From assembly GCA_027021785.1 (NCBI GenBank), contig JALUTR010000154.1, positions 1-47,847 of the forward strand: a stretch of 47,847 bases of DNA, written 5' to 3'. Below are positions 16,460 to 24,876 of the stretch, piece after piece (positions within the stretch are counted from its first letter, which is position 1; each line of letters begins with the position of its first letter). Made by a program: the position numbers and the translations under genes. The stretch comes from Fidelibacterota bacterium (lineage in GTDB: Bacteria > Fidelibacterota > Marinisomatia > Marinisomatales > JAADGP01). The notes beneath the pieces are model-generated. The model made no database searches, had not been told where the DNA came from, and saw only the letters and a list, made by a program, of their open reading frames with translations.

Positions 16460-18050
16460 AGCAACCAAAGCGCTTGATCTGCCGGCCGTCGCCGTCAGGA
16501 TCGCACCTTCGAAAAATCCTAAATTCGGTGACCTGTCCACAAACCTGGCCTTAATTGTCGCAAAACCGGCCGGGAAAAATCCGTACGACACCGCTCTGGC
16601 CATCAAGGGCCGATTATCGTTGGACGCGGATAAAATCGCCGAAGTTACCGTCACGCCGCCCGGTTTTATCAACTTCAAATTAAGTGAACATTATTATTAT
16701 GGTCTCCTGGCTACAATATTGAACGAAGGCCGGGGGTTTGGCCGGGGAACTTCCGGGAAGGGAAAAAGCGCGAACGTGGAATTTGTCAGCGCCAATCCGA
16801 CCGGACCGTTGACCGTCGGGCACGGCCGGCAAGCCGTTCTCGGTGACACCGTAGCCAATATCCTGGAATGGCACGGATTTGACGTCACCCGGGAATATTA
16901 CTACAATGACGCCGGGCGGCAGATGCGATTGCTGGCCGAATCGGTGGCGGCACGTTACTACCAGGAATTAGGGCGGGATGTTCCGCTCCCCGAAGATGGG
17001 TACCAGGGTGAATATATTGTTGAGATCGCGCGACAGATCATTAACCGGCTCGGAGACAATCTGTCTCCCGGAGATCCAAGCTTCCGGCGCGAGGCGGAAA
17101 AACATATCTTTAACAATATTAAAGCTACTTTGACCCGTATGGGAATTGAACACGACCGTTTCACCAATGAAAAGTCGTTTTACGAATCGGGCGCCATTAC
17201 CGAATTCATCAATGACCTCCGGGCAAAAGGATTTATCTACGAAGCGGAAGGGGCGGTATGGTTCAAGACCACCGCATTAGGGAAAACCCAGGACCGGGTA
17301 TTGATCAAAAGCACCGGCGAGCCTACCTACCGCCTGCCGGACATGGTCTATCACCGTAATAAACTGGAGCGTGGTTACGAACTGATCATCGATATTTTCG
17401 GCGCCGATCACCAGGACACTTATCCCGACGTCCTGATCGCGCTGGAAGCGCTGGGGTATGACATCAGCCCTATCCGGGTATTGATCCACCAGTTTGTCAC
17501 CCTCGTCCGCAGCGGCGAAAAGGTAAAAATGTCCACCCGCAAGGCAACCTTCATTACCCTGGAAGAACTAATCGACGAATTGGGACCGGACGTGGTTCGC
17601 TTTTTCTTTATCATGCGGGGAATGAACAGCCATTTGAATTTCGATCTTGACCTGGCCGCCGATCAATCCGAGAAAAACCCGGTCTTTTATCTCCAGTATG
17701 CCCACGCCCGCATTGTCAACATTATCCGCCACGGCGAAAACCTTGGATATGAATTCACCAAAGACTATGATCCGACCTTGTTAAAGCACCCCAGTGAACT
17801 TGCGTTGTTGAAAAAACTGGATCAGTTCCCCGACATAATGAGCACGGCCCTGGAAATACTGGAGCCCCAGATCGTGGCCAATTATTTGTTGTCGCTGGCA
17901 ACTCATTTTCACAAATTCTACACCGAATGTCGCGTCATCACCGAAAACCACCCGTTGTCCCAGGCGCGTCTGGCCCTTATTTCCGCCGTCCGAATTGTTC
18001 TGAACAGCGGACTGAAACTACTTGGAGTAAACGCCCCGGAACGAATGTAA
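16422..18050 (+). CDS. argS: Arginyl-tRNA synthetase
   Basis: This 542-residue class I synthetase charges tRNA-Arg. The N-terminal Add1 domain, NPKFGDLSTNLAL (residues about 28-40), is present. The HIGH-equivalent motif is ANPTGPLTVGHGR, and the KMSKS-equivalent is VKMSTRK, both normal for ArgRS. The C-terminal DALR anticodon domain ends ALISAVRIVLNSGLKLLGV. I chose the ATG at 16422 because it starts the ArgRS-like sequence (MSLKPYLIQ); upstream codons in the same frame only shadow rsfS. It closes the operon that begins with the cysteine desulfurase. Confidence 0.96.
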   Translation: MSLKPYLIQALTEATKALDLPAVAVRIAPSKNPKFGDLSTNLALIVAKPAGKNPYDTALAIKGRLSLDADKIAEVTVTPPGFINFKLSEHYYYGLLATILNEGRGFGRGTSGKGKSANVEFVSANPTGPLTVGHGRQAVLGDTVANILEWHGFDVTREYYYNDAGRQMRLLAESVAARYYQELGRDVPLPEDGYQGEYIVEIARQIINRLGDNLSPGDPSFRREAEKHIFNNIKATLTRMGIEHDRFTNEKSFYESGAITEFINDLRAKGFIYEAEGAVWFKTTALGKTQDRVLIKSTGEPTYRLPDMVYHRNKLERGYELIIDIFGADHQDTYPDVLIALEALGYDISPIRVLIHQFVTLVRSGEKVKMSTRKATFITLEELIDELGPDVVRFFFIMRGMNSHLNFDLDLAADQSEKNPVFYLQYAHARIVNIIRHGENLGYEFTKDYDPTLLKHPSELALLKKLDQFPDIMSTALEILEPQIVANYLLSLATHFHKFYTECRVITENHPLSQARLALISAVRIVLNSGLKLLGVNAPERM

Positions 18051-18309
18051 CCCATGCCTTGTTTTGTTCAGATCGAATTGAAATTTTTCCCGCCCTGTCT
18101 ATCTGCCCCGATAAATCCCTTGGGCATTACTCCGCTCTTTATCGTAATGACGGAACGGTTTCCGCCGGAAACGCGGATAAAAATTACCAGGAAAGGAGTT
18201 GTGTCTTTTGAATCCTATGCCCAACCTTCCTGCAGTACCTGACGGTAAATAACAGCGGGAACTTTTCCAATCGATGGGACTATATGAAGGCAACTAAATT
18301 TCTGTTTCA

Positions 18310-18723
18310 ATGGAAATGATCTTACGAAATATCAAATCATTCGCCGGACTGCTGTTTGCGATGACCATAATAAGTCAGGGTTTCTCGCAAACACCGGTGG
18401 TATGTTTCGAATCGGATGGGCATATCGCGACAGAAATCAGTTGCGCGCAAGATCCTTGCAATATCCGGCTGTCGAAGCAAAATAACCACACCGAAAGTTG
18501 CCATAATTGTCTGGACATGCCCTTTTGGTTACTGGCCCCCGATTTTAATACTGTTTCCCCCCCAAACCACCAGCTCCCATCCCCTACATTAACCAAGGCA
18601 ATGCCGACAACCGACCCGTTCAAGCCAAAACAGGTTTTTATAGCATCAGATCAAAGCAAGATAATAGTCTCTGTTCATAAGCAACGTTTGCTTGCGCTCC
18701 AATCGACTGTTCTTATCCTGTAA
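18310..18723 (+). CDS. Secreted Cys-rich protein at the head of the metal efflux cluster
   Basis: This 137-residue protein has a signal peptide (LLFAMTIISQGFSQ, cleavage near residue 27). The mature N-terminal half holds six cysteines and several histidines in the pattern C-x(4)-DGH, SCAQDPC, HTESCHNC, then LDMPF. The C-terminal half is low complexity (Pro/Thr/Lys) with no cysteine. Short proteins with a CxExDGH plus Cys/His pattern are found next to heavy-metal RND pumps, so a periplasmic metal-binding role is likely, but I cannot name the family with certainty. It lies 93 bp upstream of the outer membrane channel gene. The start could also be the ATG at 18316. Confidence 0.7.
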   Translation: MEMILRNIKSFAGLLFAMTIISQGFSQTPVVCFESDGHIATEISCAQDPCNIRLSKQNNHTESCHNCLDMPFWLLAPDFNTVSPPNHQLPSPTLTKAMPTTDPFKPKQVFIASDQSKIIVSVHKQRLLALQSTVLIL

Positions 18724-18759
18724 TCCCTCTCTACTGATTTTTATTCAATTCACTTAAGG

Positions 18760-18780
18760 TCCTTTCCTCATCGGAAAGGA
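18760..18780 (+). promoter_or_regulatory. Hairpin upstream of the czcC-type gene
   Basis: A perfect 8-bp stem TCCTTTCC-tcatc-GGAAAGGA spans 18760-18780. No T-run follows, so a classic terminator is unlikely. It could act as an mRNA processing or attenuation element between the Cys-rich protein gene and the pump genes. A separate GGAAAGG ribosome binding site for the pump gene lies further on at 18805-18811. Confidence 0.4.
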
Positions 18781-18816
18781 GACTAATGTACGTTTCACCT
18801 ACTTGGAAAGGTCAAC

Positions 18817-20052
18817 ATGCAATCAAGAACCAAATTGTTTTCTCTACTGGTAATGTTAACAGGTGTTCTGTTCGGACAAAACCTTACGCGGGAATTAACC
18901 GCTTCCGAACTGGAATCTCTGGTGATCAAACAAAACCCGGAACTCAAAGCGCTGGCCAATAAGATCAAGGCTACGGAAGGCGCGCTTTTGCAATCCAGGC
19001 TTCGCTTAAACCCGGAGCTGGAATTGGAAAACGGAACCGGGGGTGATCCGGAGGCGCTTTTCCGTCTGAATCAAACATTTCTGACCGGCGGGAAACGTAA
19101 GAAACGAAGCAAAATCGCGGAATTGGAACTGGAAAAAACCAAAATGGATTATTCGCTCCTGAAAGCGCAATTAATCAAAGGAGCAAGGGCCGCATTTATC
19201 GACGTTCTTCTCTATCAGGAAATGGTCGCTCTTTATAAGGAAAAAGTATCCGTAGCCAAGGATTTTCTAACAGCCATTCAACTCCGTGTCGAAGCCGGAA
19301 GATTGTCACCGGCGGAAGAATCACGGGCCCGCGTGGCCCTGGCCTCCAGCAAAATCGCTTTAAACCAGGCAAACCGTACGCTCAGGAATCATTGGAAACA
19401 ACTGGCTTCTTTTTGGGGCAGCACAACTACCGATTATGCCATCGCCGTCGGCGAATTAAAATCCGTCGAGGCGCCGCCAACCTATCAAATATTATCACAA
19501 TCGATCGCGGAATCACCCCTGCTGAAACAAGCGGATATCGAAGTGCGAATCCAACAAGCGACAGTTAATTTGGAACTCGCTAACCGGATCCCCGATCTGA
19601 CCTTAGGGGCCGGAATCCGTCGTACGGATGTCCCGGACAACACCTACGAAGCCAGCCTGTCCATCCCCATTCCCATATTTAACCGCAACCAGGGCACGGT
19701 TGAGAAAGCGCGGGCTTTAACCGGCCAGGCGCTTCAGGAAAAAGCGGCCCGGGAAATTCAAATACAGACTTTACTCTCTTCAATTTATACCGATTTGCAG
19801 GTGGCCTATGACGAAACGCAGGCGCTGCAAACGACCATTCTTCCGGAAGCGGAAAATGCGTATCTGATCATCCGTGACGGTTATTTACAGGGCAAATTTG
19901 ATTACCTGGATGTCATCGACGCTCAGAATACCTTATTCGAGGCCAAGGAAAACTGGTTGGAGGCATCATCGGATTATTACAAGGCCTACGCCGAACTTGA
20001 ATGGCTGCTGGGTCAAACCCTTAACTCAATTTCAGGACTATCCAAGGAGTAG
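18817..20052 (+). CDS. TolC-family outer membrane channel of an HME-RND pump (CzcC type)
   Basis: This 411-residue protein belongs to the outer membrane efflux protein family. A signal peptide (FSLLVMLTGVLFGQ) is followed by two long TolC-type repeats rich in coiled-coil heptads and Ala/Glu/Gln. LNPELELENGTGGDPEALFR and the SIPIPIFNRNQGTVEKA block are the usual CzcC/TolC landmarks. It should form the outer membrane exit duct for the adaptor and RND pump encoded next (4 bp and beyond). A GGAAAGG ribosome binding site precedes the ATG. Confidence 0.92.
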   Translation: MQSRTKLFSLLVMLTGVLFGQNLTRELTASELESLVIKQNPELKALANKIKATEGALLQSRLRLNPELELENGTGGDPEALFRLNQTFLTGGKRKKRSKIAELELEKTKMDYSLLKAQLIKGARAAFIDVLLYQEMVALYKEKVSVAKDFLTAIQLRVEAGRLSPAEESRARVALASSKIALNQANRTLRNHWKQLASFWGSTTTDYAIAVGELKSVEAPPTYQILSQSIAESPLLKQADIEVRIQQATVNLELANRIPDLTLGAGIRRTDVPDNTYEASLSIPIPIFNRNQGTVEKARALTGQALQEKAAREIQIQTLLSSIYTDLQVAYDETQALQTTILPEAENAYLIIRDGYLQGKFDYLDVIDAQNTLFEAKENWLEASSDYYKAYAELEWLLGQTLNSISGLSKE

Positions 20053-20056
20053 ATTG

Positions 20057-21031
20057 ATGAATCAAAAAAACATATTGTTAATTGTGGTCTTCACAGGCCT
20101 TGTCGCCTTCGGTTTGACAAAGGCCTGGGACTATTTCCGTAACGACGCCCCTTCCGTTAATACTTCGGACATGGCTAAAGAACACCAGGAAGACGAAGAA
20201 CACAATCCCACCTCCGGGGTGCGCCTTACTGACGAGGAGTTGGAAGAGTTTAATATCCAGGTGGGTACCGCCGGGCCGGGTAACCTCCAGTTGCATCGGG
20301 ATTTACCGGGGGAAATCGCCATCGACCCGGATCGTCTGGCTCATATTGTGCCCCGCTTCCCGGGTTTGGTGAAGGAAGTGCGGAAAAAATTGGGCGATAC
20401 CGTTGAACAGGGCGAGGTCCTGGCGATTGTGGAAAGCAATGAAAGCCTGGTGCCGTATGAAGTCCGATCCCTGATTAAGGGAAAAGTGATCGAAACGCAC
20501 CTAACCGAAGGGGAAGTAATCAGCGATGACGACCATGCGTTCGTTATCGCCGATCTTAGTGAAGTCTGGGCCAACTTAAGCGTGTACCAAAAGGATCTTC
20601 CCTTCGTGCGGTTGGGACAAACGGTGGAAATCGATCCCGGCCCCCAATTCCCGAAAACGACCGGAACAATTTCCTATATCAGTCCTACCCTGGACGAACA
20701 TACCCGCACCGCCACGGCGCGGGTGATTTTACCCAATCCTACCGGTGATCTGCGTCCGGGACTTTTTATCACCGGCCGGGTTGTGATCGAAGAAGATAAT
20801 GTTCCCGTACTGGTTCCCAAAACAGCGTTACAGACTATCGACGAACAAACCGTCGTTTTCATCCGGACGGAAGACGGATTCAAACCTCAGTCGGTACACG
20901 TGGGAAAAACCAACGATGCCAACGTGGAAATTCTGGCCGGTTTGCTTCCCGGGCAGAAATACGTCACTAAAGGCGGCTTCACCATTAAAGCCCAACTTGC
21001 CAAGGGGTCTTTTGGCGGAGACGAACATTGA
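20057..21031 (+). CDS. Periplasmic adaptor (membrane fusion protein) of an HME-RND pump (CzcB type)
   Basis: This 324-residue protein has an N-terminal membrane anchor (NILLIVVFTGLVAFGLT), then a short acidic and His-containing linker (KEHQEDEEHN). After that come the barrel-sandwich halves, around PRFPGLVKEVRKKLGDTVEQ and the VPYEVRSLIKGKVIETHLTE lipoyl-like region, and the beta-barrel with NPTGDLRPGLFITGRVV. It links the inner membrane RND pump to the channel. I place the start at the ATG at 20057, with an AAGGAG ribosome binding site at 20044-20049; upstream in-frame codons overlap the channel gene. Confidence 0.92.
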   Translation: MNQKNILLIVVFTGLVAFGLTKAWDYFRNDAPSVNTSDMAKEHQEDEEHNPTSGVRLTDEELEEFNIQVGTAGPGNLQLHRDLPGEIAIDPDRLAHIVPRFPGLVKEVRKKLGDTVEQGEVLAIVESNESLVPYEVRSLIKGKVIETHLTEGEVISDDDHAFVIADLSEVWANLSVYQKDLPFVRLGQTVEIDPGPQFPKTTGTISYISPTLDEHTRTATARVILPNPTGDLRPGLFITGRVVIEEDNVPVLVPKTALQTIDEQTVVFIRTEDGFKPQSVHVGKTNDANVEILAGLLPGQKYVTKGGFTIKAQLAKGSFGGDEH

Positions 21032-21071
21032 TTCTCACTAACCGCGATATTTAAGAGTAAGAAATACAATC

Positions 21072-24000
21072 ATGGAAAAATTGATTCAATTCGTTTTAAA
21101 AAGCCGGTTGCTTATGGTTGCCCTGGGGGTTCTGGTAATCGCCACCGGATACTACAGCTATACCAAGCTGCCGATCGATGCTTTCCCGGACGTTTCACCG
21201 TCACTGGTACAGGTATTTACCATAACGGAAGGTCTGGCTCCGGAAGAAGTGGAAAAATACGTAACCTATCCCGTGGAAGTGGCCATGAACGGCCTGCCCA
21301 ACCTGAAAAAAATCCGTTCCGTGTCCAACTTCGGACTATCGGTCGTTAATGTTTATTTTGAGGATGGAACCGATATTTATTTCGCGCGACAATTGGTAAA
21401 TGAACGAATTCAGGAAGCGCGGGATCAAATACCGGAGGGATTCGGTGAACCGGAAATGGGACCCATCTCAACAGGAATGGGATTGATCCTGTTCTACTAC
21501 CTTGATGACGAAACCGGACAGTACACCCTGGAGGAACTGCGCACAATCCAGGACTGGTTGGTGAAATTCCATCTTCAAACTGTTCCCGGCGTCACCGAGG
21601 TCCTTGGCATCGGAGGATACGAAAAACAATATCACGTCGTTCTGGACCCGTACGCGCTCCTGCGATATGATGTAACTGTCCAGGATGTCATCGAAACGAT
21701 CGAAGCCAACAACCTGAACGTCGGCGCCCAGTTCATTGAGAAAGACGCCGAGGAATTCATCGTTCGTTCAGTGGGATTGGCTTCACACATTGAGGACCTT
21801 GAAAATATTGTCATCAAATCGGACGACGGGACACCGATTTACCTGAAACAAATAGCGGAAGTCAAAATCGGGGGCGCCATTCGTCGGGGAATCGAGACCC
21901 GGAATGGAATCGGTGAAATCATTGCCGGGATGATCGTGAAACTGTACGGGACCAATTCATCGACCGTAATCGGACAGGTTGAAGAAAAAATGAAGGAAAT
22001 CAACAATATCCTCCCGGAGGGGATAAAATTGGTTCCTTATTACGAACAGAAGACCCTTGTGGAAGCATGTGTAAAAACGGTAACGGATGCTCTCCTGGAA
22101 GGGATTGTCCTGGTTATCATTATCCTGGTTGTGTTCCTGGGCGCTTTCAGGCCCAGTGTGGTTGTAGCCACGGCCATACCCTTTTCCGTATTATTTGCCA
22201 TTACCGGGATGAAATTTTTTGGCATATCGGCCAACCTGATGTCTTTCGGCGGACTGGCAATCGCGATCGGCATGATGGTTGACGGAAGTGTGGTAATCGT
22301 GGAAAATGTGGACCGCATGTTGCGCTCCGCCGATCGTTCCGAACCGCGTATTCATATTGTTGCCCGTGCTTGCAGCGAAGTAGTCCGACCGGTCATGTTT
22401 GCCATCGCCATCATCATAATCGTATTTCTGCCGCTCTTTACTTTACAGGGGGTGGAAGGGAAAACATTCCGGCCCCTGGCATATACCATCGCCTTAGCCA
22501 TGTTCGGTTCGCTCGTGTTTACCCTGCTTCTGGCGCCTGTGCTGTCGTCTTTTCTGATGCGCAAGCCAAAACAAAACACTTCCGGGACGGAGCATGAAGA
22601 TATCTGGATTTTGCGAACCCTCTTAAAACTATATCGTCCGGTGGTTACTTTCTTTGTTAAACGCCGTCAAAACGCCGTCATATTGGCGACCGCTCTGATA
22701 TTACTCGGGGCGGCGATATTCCCCCGGCTGGGATCGGAGTTTACGCCAACACTGGAAGAGGGGACGATGGTTGTTCGACTGACCATGGCTCCATCCATTT
22801 CTTTGAATGAAAGCAAACGCATTACTTTGACCGTCGAGCGGCGTTTAATGAAAATACCGGAAATTACGGGTGTGGTTACGCGGATCGGGCGCGGGGAAGT
22901 AGGGGCCCATACCGATCCGGTGAACAGCGCCGAAACGTATATTCTCTTAAAGCCAAAAGAGGAATGGCGTTCCGCTAAAAGCCAAAGTGAACTTGAGGCA
23001 ATTATCAGGGAAGAATTGGGAGAAATCCCGGGAGTATTGATGAATTTCACCCAACCGATTGCCATGACTGTCGATGAACTTCTGGAGGGCATTCGCGCCG
23101 AATTGGCAATTAAATTGTTCGGGGACGAACTGGACGTCTTAAAGAACAAAGCGGATGAAATCGCCGCCGTAATTAAACAAATTTCCGGAGCCGAGGACGT
23201 GCAGGTGGACCAGGTTTCCGGTACGCCACAGCTCCTTATTAAAATAGACCGGCATGCCATCGCCCGCTACGGTATTAACGTATCCGACGTACAGGAAGTA
23301 ATCCGGGCGGCCGTCGGTGGACAAACCGCGGGACAGATCTTTGAAGGCATCCGTCGTTTTGATATCCTGGTTCGGTTTGCGCCCGAATACCGGGCGACCA
23401 AAGACGCCATTAGTCAAATTCTGATCCAGGCTCCTACCGGAACCAAAGTTCCGTTGTCCCAGTTGGCGCAAATTGAAGAAATCGTCGGCCCGCGTCAAAT
23501 TACGCGCGAAAACAACCAACGCTTCATTACCATACAGTGCAACGTGTCCGGAAGGGATATCGGTTCTTTCGTGAAAGAAGGCCAGGCCGCAATCAAGGAG
23601 AAAGTCGACCTGCCGCCAGGTTATTTAGTCACCTGGGGCGGTCAATTCCGATTACAACAGGAGGCAAATAAACGACTTGCCGTGGTGATACCGATCACCT
23701 TGCTGGTAATTTTCATTCTCCTCTTTTCCAGCTTTAACTCATTGAAAAACACGCTTCTGATCCTGTTGAATATTCCCCTGGCGCTGGTGGGAGGAATCGT
23801 AGCCCTCTGGATAGGCGGCTTAAATCTCTCCGTTCCTTCTTCCGTCGGTTTCATCGCCCTTTTCGGAATCGCTCTTCTCAACGGGATTGTTCTTGTGACG
23901 TATTTGAATCAGCTCCTGCGGGAAGGATTGCCGATGGACGAAGCCTCCATTACCGGCGCTTGCCTCCGTTTAAGACCGGTATTAATGACCGCGCTGGCAG

Positions 24001-24170
24001 CGGCCCTGGGGATGATTCCGCTTCTTTTCTCCCAGGGGGTCGGAAGCGAAGTCCAACGTCCGTTGGCCACGGTAGTCGTGGGAGGATTGGTCACCTCCAC
24101 CATGCTTACTTTATTGGTGGTACCGGCGCTCTATAAATGGTTTGCCGTTGACCCGGAAATTGAAGCATAG
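21072..24170 (+). CDS. Heavy-metal efflux RND transporter (CzcA/CusA family)
   Basis: This 1032-residue inner membrane protein is a proton-driven HME-RND pump exporting metal cations from periplasm or cytoplasm. The N-terminal LPIDAFPDVSPSLVQV and the TYPVE box are HME signatures. Twelve membrane helices and two large periplasmic loops fit its length. The helix-4 charged relay is LAIAIGMMVDGSVVIVEN, with D404 and E411. The GxAIAIGxMVD text is closer to CusA-like monovalent pumps, but the following G-S resembles divalent pumps, so substrate is unresolved. It follows the adaptor by 40 bp and precedes the PII-like gene by 22 bp. Confidence 0.93.
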   Translation: MEKLIQFVLKSRLLMVALGVLVIATGYYSYTKLPIDAFPDVSPSLVQVFTITEGLAPEEVEKYVTYPVEVAMNGLPNLKKIRSVSNFGLSVVNVYFEDGTDIYFARQLVNERIQEARDQIPEGFGEPEMGPISTGMGLILFYYLDDETGQYTLEELRTIQDWLVKFHLQTVPGVTEVLGIGGYEKQYHVVLDPYALLRYDVTVQDVIETIEANNLNVGAQFIEKDAEEFIVRSVGLASHIEDLENIVIKSDDGTPIYLKQIAEVKIGGAIRRGIETRNGIGEIIAGMIVKLYGTNSSTVIGQVEEKMKEINNILPEGIKLVPYYEQKTLVEACVKTVTDALLEGIVLVIIILVVFLGAFRPSVVVATAIPFSVLFAITGMKFFGISANLMSFGGLAIAIGMMVDGSVVIVENVDRMLRSADRSEPRIHIVARACSEVVRPVMFAIAIIIIVFLPLFTLQGVEGKTFRPLAYTIALAMFGSLVFTLLLAPVLSSFLMRKPKQNTSGTEHEDIWILRTLLKLYRPVVTFFVKRRQNAVILATALILLGAAIFPRLGSEFTPTLEEGTMVVRLTMAPSISLNESKRITLTVERRLMKIPEITGVVTRIGRGEVGAHTDPVNSAETYILLKPKEEWRSAKSQSELEAIIREELGEIPGVLMNFTQPIAMTVDELLEGIRAELAIKLFGDELDVLKNKADEIAAVIKQISGAEDVQVDQVSGTPQLLIKIDRHAIARYGINVSDVQEVIRAAVGGQTAGQIFEGIRRFDILVRFAPEYRATKDAISQILIQAPTGTKVPLSQLAQIEEIVGPRQITRENNQRFITIQCNVSGRDIGSFVKEGQAAIKEKVDLPPGYLVTWGGQFRLQQEANKRLAVVIPITLLVIFILLFSSFNSLKNTLLILLNIPLALVGGIVALWIGGLNLSVPSSVGFIALFGIALLNGIVLVTYLNQLLREGLPMDEASITGACLRLRPVLMTALAAALGMIPLLFSQGVGSEVQRPLATVVVGGLVTSTMLTLLVVPALYKWFAVDPEIEA

Positions 24171-24192
24171 ACCTGAATAGGAGACACAACAA

Positions 24193-24534
24193 ATGAAACG
24201 CATCCAAGCATATATCAAACCTCATAAACTGTCCGAAGTGACACTGGCGCTCCACAAGATTGAGGGGTTGCCCGGAATGAGCGTCATTGACGCCCGCGGA
24301 TTCGGTCGCGGCCATAAACACCGTGCCCATCACCAAATAACGGAAGACGTTGTGGATTTCATACCCCACACCAAACTGGAATTGTTCTGTAATGATGCTT
24401 TGGTGGAAACAATCGTAGCCACGATCCAGGAGCATGCTCATACCGGACTCAAAGGCGACGGGAAAATTTATATTTCCCGGGTGGATGATGCCATTCGTAT
24501 CAGTACGGGAGAACGGGGAGAGGAAGCCGTTTAG
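24193..24534 (+). CDS. PII-like signal protein with His-rich T-loop
   Basis: This 113-residue protein is a clear PII/GlnB-fold member. It keeps KRIQAYIKPHKLSEV at the start, the B-loop TGLKGDGKIYIS and the closing ISTGERGEEAV that bind ATP/ADP. The T-loop (residues 36-61) is altered: the 2-oxoglutarate-binding Gln is Gly40 and the uridylylated Tyr of enteric PII is replaced by His. Four histidines lie close together (H41, H43, H46, H47). PII variants encoded beside heavy-metal efflux pumps are known (the PII-NG group). I infer a nucleotide-dependent or metal-binding regulator of the adjacent RND pump, not nitrogen control. Confidence 0.88.
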   Translation: MKRIQAYIKPHKLSEVTLALHKIEGLPGMSVIDARGFGRGHKHRAHHQITEDVVDFIPHTKLELFCNDALVETIVATIQEHAHTGLKGDGKIYISRVDDAIRISTGERGEEAV

Positions 24535-24876
24535 GCCCATTTGATTTTCGTAGACCGGCCGGGATGGAGGTCCGTTCACATCGAAAAAGAAAAATCCGAC
24601 CGCAACCGCGTTAATATTATTTTTCGATGTTAAATTCCGTCCCGGCATTTCCCGGTCACAATGAAACGGCAAGGAGGCAACGATCTTTTGAATGCCTTTC
24701 AATATCACTATGAAACAGCGGGGAAAACGATTTCCCCTTTAGGGATCATGATTATATCGACATTGGCATTTAATAAACAGGAAATAAAAGAATATGCCGG
24801 GGATCGATAAAACCGGGACTCAAAATGAGAACGACTACCCGGGAAGGTTTCAACCCGAAAGGACAGGTATGATCCG
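24535..24876. other. Intergenic region with two stem-loops between pump operon and ATPase operon
   Basis: No gene is seen here. An 11-bp perfect inverted repeat ACATCGAAAAA (24578-24588) / TTTTTCGATGT (24620-24630) encloses 31 nt. A second hairpin GGGGAAA-acga-TTTCCCC lies at 24720-24737 and is followed by TTT. Together they probably end the pump transcript; the ATPase gene would then need its own promoter in the last 130 bp, where I see no clear consensus. Confidence 0.5.
24720..24740 (+). terminator. Putative terminator after the PII-like gene
   Basis: A perfect 7-bp stem GGGGAAA-acga-TTTCCCC followed by a short TTT lies about 190 bp after the PII stop. The T-run is short, so strength is uncertain. 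Confidence 0.45.

Noticed and set aside
15005-18050. Frameshift suspected from the overlapping frames around rsfS and argS
   Set aside because: Each gene has a complete family-length product; the 38-nt overlap is normal coupling rather than a frameshift.
18054-18242. 62-codon open frame after argS
   Set aside because: No ribosome binding site and no family resemblance; two frames overlap it equally well.
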